DNA of 51,649 nt from Candidatus Solincola daggyaiensis (GCA_015711825.1 JACVJD010000005.1:1-51649), one strand, 5' to 3'; positions 1 through 8,219 are shown, numbered from the stretch's first letter. Made by a program: numbers and translations. The notes: a model not told the origin generated them from the sequence alone.

Positions 1-97
1 ACAGACCGACGGCAGCCATCATCTCATATCGACCCCGGAGGTTCACACTCACGCTATTGTGAGTTATACCCGCGATCCCCGGTTCCCTTCCCGTGGG

Positions 98-895
98 TCA
101 AGAAAAGCGAAGTGAAGCGCGCAGCGAGGAGGCCAGCGCGGCGGCGGAGGCTGCGGGGTCGCCTGCGCCGTCCCGCACGTCCATGCACGCCTTCACCAGG
201 GCGCTTCCCACCACCACCGCGTCGGCGAGCTCGCCCGCCCTGCGGCATTGTTGCGGGCTTGAAATGCCCAGGCCCAGGGCCACGGGCGCCTCGCAACAGG
301 AGCGAACCCTGCGCATAAAGGCCGGCAGCCCCTCCGCCAGGCGGGCGCGTAATCCAGTCGTGCCTTTTACCGCAAAGCAATAGAGGAAGCCGCGCGTGGC
401 TGCGGCGATGGCGCGCAGGCGCTCGTCCGGAGTGGTCATGGAGGCGAAGAGCACGCCGGCGAGGCCGTGGCGGTCGGCCGCCGAACGCAACTGCACGGAC
501 TCCTCGAGGGGAAGATCGGGCACCAGGATGCCGTCGAAGCCGGCAAGCGCGGCGCGCTCCGCGAACGCATCCGCCCCCATACGATGTACGGGGTTGTAAT
601 AGGTCATGGCCAGCAACGGTTTTTCCGTGCCTTGGCGCAACTCCCGCGCCAGGTCGAAGACGTCGCCCACACGGAAACCCGCCTCCAGGGCGCGGCGGGA
701 TGATTCCTGGATCACCGGCCCGTCCAGCACGGGGTCGGAGAAGGGGATACCCAGCTCAAGGATATCGCAGTGCGGGAGGAGGGAGGCGGCGATCCGCGCC
801 GAGGCCTCCAGGTCCGGGAAGCCCGCGGTGGCGTAGGCGATGAGCAGAGCGCCTTTTCCGCGGGCAGAGCGGAAAGCATGGTCGATGCGGTTCAT
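98..895 (-). CDS. trpA: Tryptophan synthase alpha subunit
   Basis: Cleaves indole-3-glycerol phosphate to indole and glyceraldehyde 3-phosphate, passing indole to TrpB within the alpha2beta2 complex in the cytoplasm. The 265-residue product has the usual family length. The segment [15 protein letters not shown] carries the expected catalytic Glu (about E47) and Asp (about D58), each two residues lower than in E. coli. The start is the ATG at 895, which overlaps the trpB stop in an ATGA arrangement, so translation is probably coupled. An open frame runs further upstream but only as a shadow inside trpB. This is the last gene of the trp operon. No convincing intrinsic terminator follows: a 6-bp stem at 47-64 lacks a U tract. 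Confidence 0.96.
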   Translation of the reverse strand: MNRIDHAFRSARGKGALLIAYATAGFPDLEASARIAASLLPHCDILELGIPFSDPVLDGPVIQESSRRALEAGFRVGDVFDLARELRQGTEKPLLAMTYYNPVHRMGADAFAERAALAGFDGILVPDLPLEESVQLRSAADRHGLAGVLFASMTTPDERLRAIAAATRGFLYCFAVKGTTGLRARLAEGLPAFMRRVRSCCEAPVALGLGISSPQQCRRAGELADAVVVGSALVKACMDVRDGAGDPAASAAALASSLRASLRFS

Positions 896-2124
896 CCCGC
901 GCACCCCCTGGAACTCATGAGCGTGCCCACGTCCTTGTCGCCGCGGCCGGAAAGGCAGACCACTATGGAGGTCTCCCTGGGCATGGAGGCGGCGAGTCTT
1001 GCCGCGTAAGCCACGGCGTGGGCGCTCTCCAGGGCGGGAAGGATTCCCTCGCAGCGGCAAAGCAGCTCCACGGCACGCAGGGCCTCGCGGTCGTACACGT
1101 TGACGTATTCCGCCAGTCCTTTCTCCTTTAAAAAGGAATGTTCCGGGCCCACGCCGGGGTAATCCAGGCCCGCCGATATGGAATGTGTTTCCAGCACCTG
1201 CCCGTCGCCGTCCTGCAGCAGGTAGGACCGGGCGCCGTGTAGCACCCCGGGGGAGCCGAGGCAGAGGGTGCTGCCGTGCCGTCCCGGCTCCGGCCCCATC
1301 CCGCCCGCCTCCACTCCCACCATGCGCACCCCGTCCGCTAGGAAGGGATGGAAGAGCCCCATGGAGTTGCTGCCCCCGCCCACGCAGGCCACCAGGCAGT
1401 GGGGGAGGCGGCCGGTACGCTCCAGGTGCTGGGCCCGCGCCTCGCGACCGATCACCGACTGAAAATCGCGCACCATGGTGGGGAAGGGATGCGGCCCCAC
1501 CACCGAACCCATACAGTAATGAGTGTGATCGGAGGTCGCCACCCAGTCTCGCAGCGCCTCGTTCACCGCGTCCTTGAGGGTGCGCGAGCCCGCACGCACC
1601 GGCACCACCCTGGCGCCCAGCAGTTCCATGCGGAAGACGTTGAGCTCCTGGCGCGCCATGTCCGTCTCCCCCATGAAGACCTCGCATTCCAGACCCATAA
1701 GTGCGGCGGCGGTGGCGGTGGCGACGCCGTGCTGCCCCGCCCCCGTCTCCGCTATTACGCGGCGCTTGCCCATACGCCGGGCCAGCAGGCACTGCCCCAG
1801 GGTGTTGTTGATCTTGTGGGAGCCGGTATGGCAGAGATCCTCGCGCTTGAGAAAAATGGAAGCTCCTCCCAGTTCATCGGAGAGGCGCCGCGCCTCGTAG
1901 AGGGGGGTGGGCCTGCCGGCATAGTCTCGCAGGTAGAGCGCAAGCTCGCTCCGGAACGCGGGGTCTTCCACCGCTTCACTATAAGCAGCTTCCAGCTCCG
2001 CCAGCGGCGCCGTCAGCGTCTCGGGCACGAACCTTCCCCCGAACTCTCCGAAACGCCCCTGTTCCGGAGAGGCCTCCCGGCGCTCCCGATTGCCCGTCTC
2101 CACCGTCCTTTCCCTGCCGTTCAT
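892..2124 (-). CDS. trpB: Tryptophan synthase beta subunit
   Basis: PLP enzyme that condenses indole with serine to give tryptophan. The product is about 410 residues. [13 protein letters not shown] lies near residues 25-37, the PLP lysine is in HTGSHKINN (about K104), [12 protein letters not shown] follows, and a phosphate-binding GGGSNSMG loop is present. I chose the ATG at 2124 (MNGRERT). An ATG at 2205 is in frame but has no well-placed ribosome site and would add 27 non-conserved residues. A gap of about 245 nt separates it from trpF, unusually long inside this compact operon. That gap holds a 76-codon frame (2132-2362) that looks non-coding. Confidence 0.95.
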   Translation of the reverse strand: MNGRERTVETGNRERREASPEQGRFGEFGGRFVPETLTAPLAELEAAYSEAVEDPAFRSELALYLRDYAGRPTPLYEARRLSDELGGASIFLKREDLCHTGSHKINNTLGQCLLARRMGKRRVIAETGAGQHGVATATAAALMGLECEVFMGETDMARQELNVFRMELLGARVVPVRAGSRTLKDAVNEALRDWVATSDHTHYCMGSVVGPHPFPTMVRDFQSVIGREARAQHLERTGRLPHCLVACVGGGSNSMGLFHPFLADGVRMVGVEAGGMGPEPGRHGSTLCLGSPGVLHGARSYLLQDGDGQVLETHSISAGLDYPGVGPEHSFLKEKGLAEYVNVYDREALRAVELLCRCEGILPALESAHAVAYAARLAASMPRETSIVVCLSGRGDKDVGTLMSSRGCAG

Positions 2125-2369
2125 ATCTCCATCACCATGCCCTTTTAATCTCGGTCTCTTTTCTCCGCGTGAGATCTCTTCTGCGTTGTCGAATACCGGC
2201 GACATCGGCCTTACCGTTTACCTCGACCTCGTTTCTCCTCGTAAGGCTTCTCGCCTCCTTTTTCGCCGTCGGGATTTCTCGAATCTCTCCAAGCTCCCCC
2301 AATGGGGAGGCCTCCGCCCGCTCACGCTCGTTGTCCTGCGTAGCTTTTTCGCTCGCCTTCAAGCTTCCG

Positions 2370-3149
2370 TCATCTTGCCTTCCGTTTGACCTCGGCCGTT
2401 AAGACGTCGAAGCCCTTGTCCCCGCCTGCCGGGCGGAAGTCCGCCTCCGGACCGCCATCCGCGATACCTTCCCGCGGCCCCAGCCCTCGTCGTTCGCCGA
2501 CCTCCTCCATGCGCCGCGAGGTGATGCCGATGAAGGCTTCCCGGGCGGCGCGCGCGAAACGCCTCAGCAGGGCATGGTCTTTTATTCCGGGTGCCGCCTC
2601 CACCCCGCTTGAGACGTCCACCCCGAAGGGGCGTACGCGGGCCACGGCTTCCACCACGTTGTCGGGATTCAGCCCGCCGGCCAGGATTATGCGCGTGGAG
2701 CGCGCGGCACGCGCGGCGAGATCCCAGTCGCAGGCGGTACCCGTGCCCCCCGCGAGCTCGGGGTGCCAGGCGTCGATGAGCACCGCGAAGACGCTGTGAT
2801 ACCGTTCCAGCTCCTCCAGGTCTTCGGCGAAGCGCGGCCGGAGCGCAACCACCGCCCGGCTTCCCAGCGTTTCCGGCAGTGCGGTGTTGCCGGCTTCGTG
2901 CAGTTGCGCCAGGTCGAGTCCGCAGTACTCCATCAGCCCCTTGATCTCGCCGCGCGTCTGTCCCAGGAAGACGCCCACCCTGAGGATGGACGGCGGCAAG
3001 CAGGAGCAGATCTTCCTCGCGGCGCGCGGGTCCACGCGGCGCGGGCTGTGCGCGAAAACCATGCCCACGGCGTCGAAACCGGACTCAACCGCCGCCACGG
3101 CGTCCTCGATGCGGGTGATTCCGCAGGCCTTTATCAGTCCCGTGGCCAT
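2370..3149 (-). CDS. trpF: Phosphoribosylanthranilate isomerase
   Basis: Isomerises N-(5-phosphoribosyl)anthranilate to the carboxyphenylaminodeoxyribulose phosphate used by TrpC. IKACGITR places the catalytic Cys at residue 9. LIDAW supplies the catalytic Asp (about D126), and ILAGGLNPDNV plus GVDVSSGVE form the phosphate-binding end of the barrel. The start is the ATG at 3149, with GGAGG eight bases upstream; the longer frame from 3230 runs into repetitive intergenic DNA. The product is 259 residues, about 45 to 50 longer than typical TrpF. The extra C-terminal tail (from about residue 213) is Gly/Glu/Arg-rich and resembles no domain I know. Confidence 0.93.
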   Translation of the reverse strand: MATGLIKACGITRIEDAVAAVESGFDAVGMVFAHSPRRVDPRAARKICSCLPPSILRVGVFLGQTRGEIKGLMEYCGLDLAQLHEAGNTALPETLGSRAVVALRPRFAEDLEELERYHSVFAVLIDAWHPELAGGTGTACDWDLAARAARSTRIILAGGLNPDNVVEAVARVRPFGVDVSSGVEAAPGIKDHALLRRFARAAREAFIGITSRRMEEVGERRGLGPREGIADGGPEADFRPAGGDKGFDVLTAEVKRKAR

Positions 3150-3188
3150 CTTCCATCCCTCCTTTCCTTGCCTCGCGCCGGTCGGGCG

Positions 3189-3350
3189 GCTCCGGCGCCA
3201 CCCCCGCTTGCGTGGCTCCCGAACGCGCACAGGGGTTTTGCTCCCTCCACCTCTTCCTGCTGCTGTTTCCTTGCTGACGCTTTACGGATCTATCCGGCGC
3301 CACTCCTACTTCCGCAGCTCCCGAACGCGCACAAGGCGTTTGCTTCTTTC
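3189..3350 (-). repeat. Imperfect direct repeat in the trpC-trpF gap
   Basis: The 355-nt gap between trpC and trpF (3150-3504) holds no recognisable gene. It contains two imperfect copies of a 50-55 bp segment, at about 3191-3246 and 3298-3350. Both begin with CCGGCGCCAC and share the core GCTCCCGAACGCGCACA followed by TTTGCT or a close variant. The copies are about 107 bp apart. I see no hairpin with a U tract and no strong promoter, so the operon is probably read through. Confidence 0.7.
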
Positions 3351-3504
3351 CTGCACGGCCATGGGCAGGCGCGGGCCTTTGCCGCTTGCGCGTTCCCGGT
3401 CTCCGTTTCCACCACGGGTGGAAAGGGCCGCCATTACCATCAACAACCGGCGTCTGATCGCCTCCCGGCGGGCAGGCGCGGGATCTCGGCCTCGCGTAAG
3501 CGGC

Positions 3505-4341
3505 TCATCCCGCCTCGCCTTTCCTCGCGGAGATGGCGACGGCCGCCGGGAAAACGCGCGCCTGCCTCGTCAGCTCGCGCAGCGTGACCTCGGGGTCCTC
3601 GCTGGCCGCGAGGCATTCCCCTACCAGCACAGCGTCCACGCCGAGTTCCGCGAGCCCCACCAGGTCCTCCGCCCGGGAGTAGCCGCTCTCGCCCACCAGC
3701 ACCAACTCCCCTGGAAGCTTGCGCGCTATCCTGCGCGTGTTGCCGGTGTCCACGCGCAGGGTACGGAGGTCGCGGTTGTTTATCCCTATCATCACGGCGC
3801 CGGCGCGCACCGCGCACCGCGCTTCTCGCTCGTCGTGCACCTCAACCAGCGCCTCCAGCCCGATTCCCTCGGCCTCGCGCAGCATATAAGCGAGGCCGGC
3901 TTCGCCGTGCAGGGCGGCGATGAGAAGCACCGCGCTCGCTCCCGCGGCGCGTGTTTCCAGGAGCTGGTAAGGATGCACGATGAAGTCCTTGCGCAGAACC
4001 GGGAGGCTCGTCGCCTGCACGGCGTCTCTCAGGTCATCCATGCTTCCCGAGAAGAAGACGGGCTCGGTAAGGACGGAGACGGCGCATGCCCCGCCCCTCT
4101 CATAAGCCCTTACCTGTTCCTCCACCAGCAGCCCCGGCCTTATGGGCCCCCTGGAGGGCGAGGAGCGCTTCACCTCCGCGACGATGCCCACGGCCTCACC
4201 CTCCTTTCTCCTCACCGCGGCGGCGAAGGGAGGAGGATCTGCCGCTTTCCCGCAGGCCTCCCGCAGAAGCCGAGGCGGGGACTCCCTCATCGCGCGCTCC
4301 ACGCGCTCCCTGGCAAGGGCTGCCGCTTTATCCAGGAACAT
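3505..4341 (-). CDS. trpC: Indole-3-glycerol phosphate synthase
   Basis: Closes the indole ring by decarboxylating CdRP to indole-3-glycerol phosphate. The 278-residue product has the TIM-barrel signature VAEVKRSSPSRGPI (Glu56, Lys58), VLRKDFIVHPYQL with the catalytic lysine, GINNRDLRTL, and ELVLVGESGYS near the C-terminus. The ATG at 4341 gives the normal family N-terminus (MFLDKAAALA) with a GGGAGAGG site a few bases upstream. A GTG at 4356, directly after the trpD stop, is an alternative adding five residues. A 355-nt gap follows before trpF. Confidence 0.94.
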   Translation of the reverse strand: MFLDKAAALARERVERAMRESPPRLLREACGKAADPPPFAAAVRRKEGEAVGIVAEVKRSSPSRGPIRPGLLVEEQVRAYERGGACAVSVLTEPVFFSGSMDDLRDAVQATSLPVLRKDFIVHPYQLLETRAAGASAVLLIAALHGEAGLAYMLREAEGIGLEALVEVHDEREARCAVRAGAVMIGINNRDLRTLRVDTGNTRRIARKLPGELVLVGESGYSRAEDLVGLAELGVDAVLVGECLAASEDPEVTLRELTRQARVFPAAVAISARKGEAG

Positions 4342-4356
4342 CAACGCCTCTCCCAC

Positions 4357-5385
4357 TCATCTCCCCCTCCTCTCGGAGCCGAACTCCACCCATGCCTCGA
4401 GAACGCGCAAGGCCGCGCCGGAATCGATGGACCTTCGCGCCAGCTCCATGCCCTTGCCCAGGTGCTCGGCTTTGCCGGAGGCCACCAGCGCGGCCGCGGC
4501 GTTCAACAGCGTGGCGTCGCGTTTGGGTCCCTCCACGCCGGTCAGTATTTCGTCCCTGATGATGCGGGCGTTTTCCATCGCGCTTCCCCCCGCGAGCTCG
4601 GCAAGGGAGGAGCGACGTATTCCCAGCTCCTGGGGATCACAGGTGTATGCGCACACCTCGCCCCCCCGCACTTCCCAGATCTTGGTAGGTGAGGTGGTGG
4701 AGAGCTCGTCCATGCCGTCCTCGCCGTGTACCACCAGGGCTCTTTGCGTTCCCATCTCCGCCAGCGCCGCCGCGAGGAGGGGCGCCTTATCCGCTATCCC
4801 CACTCCCAGCACCTGCGAACGCACCCCCGCGGGATTGGCCAGGGGGCCAAGGATGTTGAAGGCGGTGGGAATGCCCATCTCGCGCCGGGCGCGCATGACG
4901 TGGCGCATGGCGGGATGGAAGCGGGGAGCGAAAAGAAACCCTATTCCCACCTTCTCTATGCATTCCTCCACCTCCACGGGCTCCATGTCTATGTTCACGC
5001 CCAGGGCCTCCAGCACGTCCGCGCTTCCGCAGGAGGATGAGACGCCCCGGTTCCCGTGTTTGGCCACGTAGACCCCGGCACCCGCCGCCACCAGGGCCGC
5101 GGCGGTGGAGATGTTGAAGGTGCGCAGGCCGTCTCCCCCGGTTCCGCAGGTATCCACCAGGGGGGCGACGGACGGGCTGATGGTGGTGGCGGTATCGCGC
5201 ATGGCGCGGGCGAAACCCGCGATCTCCTGCGCCGTCTCGCCGCGCATGCGCAGCGCGGTGAGCAGGGACGCTATCTGGGCGTCACTGGCCTCGCCTCTCA
5301 TCAAGCACGACATGGCCTCGCGCGCTTCCTCGCGGCTCAGGTACTTGCCCCCCACCACCTTGGCAATAGCCTCTGCGATCATCAT
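4357..5385 (-). CDS. trpD: Anthranilate phosphoribosyltransferase
   Basis: Transfers phosphoribose from PRPP to anthranilate. The 342-residue product is full length. DTCGTGGDG at about residues 78-86 is the PRPP-binding loop, NIST at 91-94 and KHGNRGVSS at 109-117 form the anthranilate/phosphate site, and ARREMGIPTAFNILGPLANP follows in family order. The start overlaps the end of trpG by four bases (ATGA), which couples the two. No TrpG-TrpD fusion is present, unlike in enterobacteria. Confidence 0.95.
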   Translation of the reverse strand: MMIAEAIAKVVGGKYLSREEAREAMSCLMRGEASDAQIASLLTALRMRGETAQEIAGFARAMRDTATTISPSVAPLVDTCGTGGDGLRTFNISTAAALVAAGAGVYVAKHGNRGVSSSCGSADVLEALGVNIDMEPVEVEECIEKVGIGFLFAPRFHPAMRHVMRARREMGIPTAFNILGPLANPAGVRSQVLGVGIADKAPLLAAALAEMGTQRALVVHGEDGMDELSTTSPTKIWEVRGGEVCAYTCDPQELGIRRSSLAELAGGSAMENARIIRDEILTGVEGPKRDATLLNAAAALVASGKAEHLGKGMELARRSIDSGAALRVLEAWVEFGSERRGR

Positions 5386-5957
5386 CCGCTCACCCCCATG
5401 GCCATGAAGTTGCCCAGGAGCTTCATGCCTTCCCGGGTGAGGACGGATTCGGGATGGAATTGCACCCCTTCTATACCCAGGCCGCGGTGACGGATCCCCA
5501 TCACCAGGCCGTCCTCGGAGCGGGCGCTGACCTCCAGGGGAGGGCGCACGTCCTCCAGCATCAGGGAATGGTAGCGCGTGGCCTTAAAGGGATTTTCCAG
5601 ATCATGGTATATGGTTTTCCCGTCGTGAGTGATGCGCGAAACCTTGCCGTGAACCGGCCTGGGAGCCCTCACCAGTCGCGCCCCGAAGCACTGGCCGATG
5701 GCCTGGTGGCCCAGACAGACCCCCAGCACGGGTATCTTCCCCGCGAAGAGGCGCACCGAGTCCAGGGTGATGCCTGAATGCGAGGGCGTTCCCGGGCCGG
5801 GGGAGATGACGAGGTGAGTGGGGGACAGAGACGCCAGTTCCCTGGCGGGCAAAGCGTCGTTGCGCACCGTCATCACCTCGGCCCCCAGGACCTCCAGCGC
5901 CTGGGCGAGGTTGTAGGTGAAGGAATCGTAGTTGTCCACCAACAGCACCCTGCTCAT
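5382..5957 (-). CDS. trpG: Anthranilate synthase glutamine amidotransferase subunit
   Basis: Class I glutamine amidotransferase that supplies ammonia to TrpE. Its sequence also fits PabA, so it may serve folate synthesis as well. The 191-residue product begins VLLVDNYDSFTYNL, has the oxyanion motif SPGPGTP, the nucleophile GVCLGH (C81), and the His/Glu pair in VQFHPES (about H168, E170). The ATG overlaps the stop of the preceding 24-residue micro-ORF in an ATGA arrangement. That micro-ORF arose from a duplication of this junction, so TrpG translation is coupled to it and not directly to trpE. Confidence 0.95.
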   Translation of the reverse strand: MSRVLLVDNYDSFTYNLAQALEVLGAEVMTVRNDALPARELASLSPTHLVISPGPGTPSHSGITLDSVRLFAGKIPVLGVCLGHQAIGQCFGARLVRAPRPVHGKVSRITHDGKTIYHDLENPFKATRYHSLMLEDVRPPLEVSARSEDGLVMGIRHRGLGIEGVQFHPESVLTREGMKLLGNFMAMGVSG

Positions 5958-6061
5958 GCCCGCACCCCCTCTCGTGCTTCCGCGCAGGCGATCTCGTCCA
6001 CGGTGTCCTCAGCGATCAAACTGCTCATACCCGCACCCCCTCGCGTGCTTCCGCGAGGCGT
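5950..6061 (-). repeat. Tandem duplication of the trpE/trpG junction
   Basis: About 40 bp starting at 5950 recurs at 6021 (offset 71 bp), with only two or three substitutions and a one-base indel. The copied block covers the last codons of trpE, its stop and the first codons of trpG. Some of the sequence between the copies (about 5990-6020) has no match in either flanking gene. Confidence 0.85.
5954..6028 (-). CDS. 24-codon micro-ORF between trpE and trpG
   Basis: The ATG overlaps the trpE stop and the TGA overlaps the trpG start, each as ATGA, so the ORF sits as a translational bridge between two genes that normally couple directly. Its first codons copy the trpG start (ATGAGCAG). Its C-terminus AEAREGVRA copies the TrpE C-terminus AEAREGVRV. 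It therefore looks like the product of an approximately 71-bp tandem duplication of the junction that kept the frame open. Translation is plausible from the coupling; a function for the peptide is not implied. Confidence 0.55.
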   Translation of the reverse strand: MSSLIAEDTVDEIACAEAREGVRA

Positions 6062-7581
6062 ATGGCGCGGAGAAGGGCCCGGGCCTTGTTGCGGCTCTCC
6101 TCGTATTCGCTTGAGGGGACGGAGTCCGCCACCACTCCACCTCCCGCCTGCACGTGCGCGAAGCCGTCCTTGGCAACGATGGTGCGTATGGCGATGCAGG
6201 TGTCCATATCGCCGCCGTAGGAGAGGTAACCCACCGCCCCCGCGTAGGGGCCGCGCCGGTCCTTTTCCAGCTCGTCGATGATCTGGCAGGCGCGGATCTT
6301 GGGTGCTCCCGACACGGTTCCTGCCGGGAAAGCGGAACGTAACAGCTCGAAGTTGCCGCAGTCGGGCCTTAAGCGTCCGCTGACCTCGCTTACCAGGTGC
6401 ATGACGTGGGAGAACCTCTCCACCTCCATCATGCGCTCCACCCGCACCGACCCCGGCTCGCATACCCTCCCCAGATCGTTGCGGGCGAGGTCCACGAGCA
6501 TGATATGCTCCGCCCGCTCCTTCTCGTCACGCAGCAGCTCCTTCTCGAGGCGGCGGTCCTCCTCGGGCGTCGCGCCCCGGGGCCTGGTTCCGGCGATGGG
6601 CCGGATCACCGCCCGGTCGCCGCGGCGGCGCACCATGGGCTCGGGCGAGGAGCCGATGAGGTCCAGGTCGCCGAAGCGCAGGTAGAACATGTAGGGAGAA
6701 GGGTTCTCCGACCTCAGGCTGCGGTAGACGGAGAAGGGGGAGCAACGCATGGGCAAGGAGAAGCGCTGCGAGGGCACCACCTGGAAGGCCTCGCCGGCGT
6801 GGATGTATTCACGCGCCCGTTCTACCGCTTCCTCGTACTCGGCACGGGAGAAATTGCAGCTCACGCCCTGAAAATCCGCTTCCTCGGAGAGGAAGTAAAC
6901 GTCCGCCGTCCCCCCTCCCGGGCGGCTTTCACGCAGCTCACTCGCCATGCTCTCTATTTCCGAGATGGCACGGCGGTATTCTTCACGCAGCTTTTCCTCC
7001 CCGCTTCCTTCCTCCACCTGCACGTTGCACATGAGGATGAGGCGCCCCGCCAGATGATCGAAGGCGGCGCAATTGCGCGTGAGCATGAACATCATATCGG
7101 GAACGTCCAGGCCGCCCCGCGCGCGTAGCTCGATATCCTCGAGGTAGGGAAGGAGGTCGTACGCGAGGTAGCCTACCGCGCCGCCCGTGAAGGGCAGGTC
7201 TTCTTCGCACCATGCGGGGCTGAGGCCGGCTACGAGCTCGCACAGGTAGGAAACGGGGTTTACGCCCTCCACGCGCGATTCCCTGCCCTGGGGGTGTTCA
7301 AGGATACCGTCGCGGAAGCTGAGCACCGCCTGGAAACCGCAGCCTATGAACGAGTAGCGCCCCCAGCGCTCCCCTCCCTCGGCGCTCTCGAGCAGGAAAG
7401 CGCGCCCTTCCCGGGCCAGCTTGAGAAAGGCCGTCACCGGCGTCTCGGTGTCCGCGCTCACCGAGCGGGACACCGTCACCACCCTGTGACGGCGCGCCAG
7501 GGCGACGAAATCCTCCTCGCCGGGGCGGTATATGCCCCTCACGCCTCCGTTGCCTCGCTGAACACAGCTTGCGCCGAACAT
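6025..7581 (-). CDS. trpE: Anthranilate synthase component I
   Basis: Converts chorismate to anthranilate with ammonia from TrpG. The product is about 518 residues. The N-terminal FLLESAEGG contains the LLES motif that binds feedback tryptophan. The catalytic half carries RPIAGTRPRG, IMLVDLARNDLGRV and FPAGTVSGAPKIRACQIIDE, the chorismate-binding core. I chose the ATG at 7581, which has a strong AGGAGG five bases upstream. The longer frame from 7626 starts inside the attenuator terminator. The gene is the first structural gene behind the trpL attenuator, so it should respond both to enzyme feedback and to charged tRNA-Trp. Confidence 0.95.
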   Translation of the reverse strand: MFGASCVQRGNGGVRGIYRPGEEDFVALARRHRVVTVSRSVSADTETPVTAFLKLAREGRAFLLESAEGGERWGRYSFIGCGFQAVLSFRDGILEHPQGRESRVEGVNPVSYLCELVAGLSPAWCEEDLPFTGGAVGYLAYDLLPYLEDIELRARGGLDVPDMMFMLTRNCAAFDHLAGRLILMCNVQVEEGSGEEKLREEYRRAISEIESMASELRESRPGGGTADVYFLSEEADFQGVSCNFSRAEYEEAVERAREYIHAGEAFQVVPSQRFSLPMRCSPFSVYRSLRSENPSPYMFYLRFGDLDLIGSSPEPMVRRRGDRAVIRPIAGTRPRGATPEEDRRLEKELLRDEKERAEHIMLVDLARNDLGRVCEPGSVRVERMMEVERFSHVMHLVSEVSGRLRPDCGNFELLRSAFPAGTVSGAPKIRACQIIDELEKDRRGPYAGAVGYLSYGGDMDTCIAIRTIVAKDGFAHVQAGGGVVADSVPSSEYEESRNKARALLRAIRLAEAREGVRV

Positions 7582-7607
7582 GCTTACCTCCTGACCTCCT
7601 TGCCCTG

Positions 7608-7641
7608 AAAACGTAAGGCCGTGCACCTCGGGTACACGGCC
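7608..7641 (-). terminator. trp attenuator terminator hairpin
   Basis: Read on the minus strand, a GGCCGTG/CACGGCC stem (7617-7641) with ACC/GGT continuing inward and a small loop is followed by TTACGTTTT. It lies 36 bases upstream of the trpE start, as expected for an attenuator. An identical GGCCGTG occurs upstream at 7687-7693 and could compete for the 3' arm. Confidence 0.75.
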
Positions 7642-7783
7642 TCATGAGGGTGGGAAAGAACAAGGCCGCGACCCTTAGAGAGGATTCACGGCCTTCTTAT
7701 CTTGCGGGAGAAACGCGCGGCGACCGGAGCCCTCTCTACGAGGGGCTCCACCACCATCGATAAACGCGCGCCTGTCCTTTCAT
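7617..7783 (-). promoter_or_regulatory. trp transcription attenuator (leader RNA)
   Basis: Four pairing segments can be traced in RNA order. Segment 1 (GGAGCCC, directly after the Trp codons) pairs with segment 2 (GGGCTCC) in a hairpin that spans the leader stop codon. The flank of segment 2, TAGAGAGG, is perfectly complementary over eight bases to segment 3 (CCTCTCTA, around 7676-7684), giving an antiterminator. Segment 3 lies next to a GGCCGTG/CGCGGCC element, and the terminator stem follows. Stalling at the Trp codons would block segment 1 and favour 2:3. The layout is seen directly; the mechanism follows the classical trp model. Confidence 0.8.
7736..7783 (-). CDS. trpL: trp operon leader peptide (three consecutive Trp codons)
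   Basis: A 15-codon ORF encoding MKGQARVYRWWWSPS sits between the trp promoter and the attenuator hairpins. Its three adjacent TGG codons (7748-7756) are the ribosome-stalling sensor for charged tRNA-Trp. There is no Shine-Dalgarno site. The ATG lies only 10 bases past the -10 hexamer, so the transcript should start within a few bases of it and be leaderless or nearly so. The stop codon falls in the loop of the first hairpin, as in classical trpL genes. Confidence 0.88.
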   Translation of the reverse strand: MKGQARVYRWWWSPS

Positions 7784-7793
7784 GATGGGTGGC

Positions 7794-7822
7794 ATTTTAA
7801 GGCAGGCAAGGCGGCTTGTCAA
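7794..7822 (-). promoter_or_regulatory. trp operon promoter
   Basis: A perfect TTGACA (7817-7822) is separated by 17 bases from TAAAAT (7794-7799), a near-consensus housekeeping sigma promoter. The predicted start site is about seven bases downstream, three or four bases before the trpL ATG. I see no clear operator palindrome over it, so control probably rests on the attenuator. Confidence 0.85.
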
Positions 7823-8105
7823 CATGCCGAATTGACTCATAAAGAATGTACTCCAAATAGATTCGTTGCCTCAAAATAAAAATCCACTCGAAAGGGGGTA
7901 AAGGAGTACTCCTCGGGGCATGTATAGAGCGAGGAGGTGACGGATTCGAGGTTCGATCTCATGAGTCTCCGGGCGCCATATCTGTGCCGGCATATCGTCG
8001 CAAGGTAGCGCCGGCTTTTCCGCCGCGTTGTCGAGGAGGCCGCCATCTTCGATGCCGGAGATAGGAAACAGCCTCATTTACGCCGGGTGGTCGGAGGCCT
8101 ATACA

Positions 8106-8136
8106 AACCGACGGGGACGGTCTTTATTTCAAAGCG
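8106..8136. repeat. REP-like motif, upstream copy
   Basis: The motif GGGGACGG followed by a T-rich stretch and CAAAGCGGG here has a partner at about 8682-8702 (GGGGACGGTTTTTTCAAGCG). Together they flank the pilin-like gene in the same orientation. From memory, similar GGGGACGGTT...CAAGCGGG motifs are common around REP-associated (Y1-type) transposase elements. No transposase gene lies here, so a relic or non-autonomous unit is an inference. Confidence 0.45.
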
Positions 8137-8155
8137 GGAAGTGTCGATACACTTT

Positions 8156-8190
8156 GTGACTCGATGACTCGATGACTCGATGACTCGATG
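8156..8190. repeat. 8-bp tandem repeat (about four units)
   Basis: The unit TCGATGAC is repeated three times perfectly, with a partial unit on each side. It lies 30-60 bases upstream of the pilin-like ATG. Such a tract can change length by slippage and could alter promoter or leader spacing, but no promoter elements are clear around it. Confidence 0.8.
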
Positions 8191-8219
8191 GGCGAGCTTC
8201 CTGCCGTTCGCATGAGCAT

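Larger units (their letters stand above)
7823..8219. other. Intergenic region between trp promoter and pilin-like gene
   Basis: About 400 bases without a convincing gene. Short frames at 7837-8077 on the minus strand lack family features and ribosome sites. GC content falls near 7840-7900. The stretch holds a short GGGGACGG-type repeat motif (8106-8136) and an 8-bp tandem repeat (8156-8190), described separately. I see no RNA gene. Confidence 0.6.

Noticed and set aside
47-64. trp operon terminator
   Set aside because: ACTCAC/GTGAGT forms only a 6-bp stem with no U tract on the minus strand; the real end of the operon may lie outside the window.
2132-2362. 76-codon frame between trpF and trpB
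   Set aside because: Highly charged, no ribosome site, no family features; probably intergenic repeat-like DNA.
2884-4692. Long plus-strand open frame opposite trpC
   Set aside because: Pure shadow of a high-GC coding strand. The minus-strand frame encodes clear TrpC and the end of TrpD; the antisense product has no recognisable motif.
7608-7783. T-box riboswitch upstream of trpE
   Set aside because: No T-box bulge sequence or specifier stem is seen. The WWW leader ORF and paired hairpins explain the region as classical attenuation.
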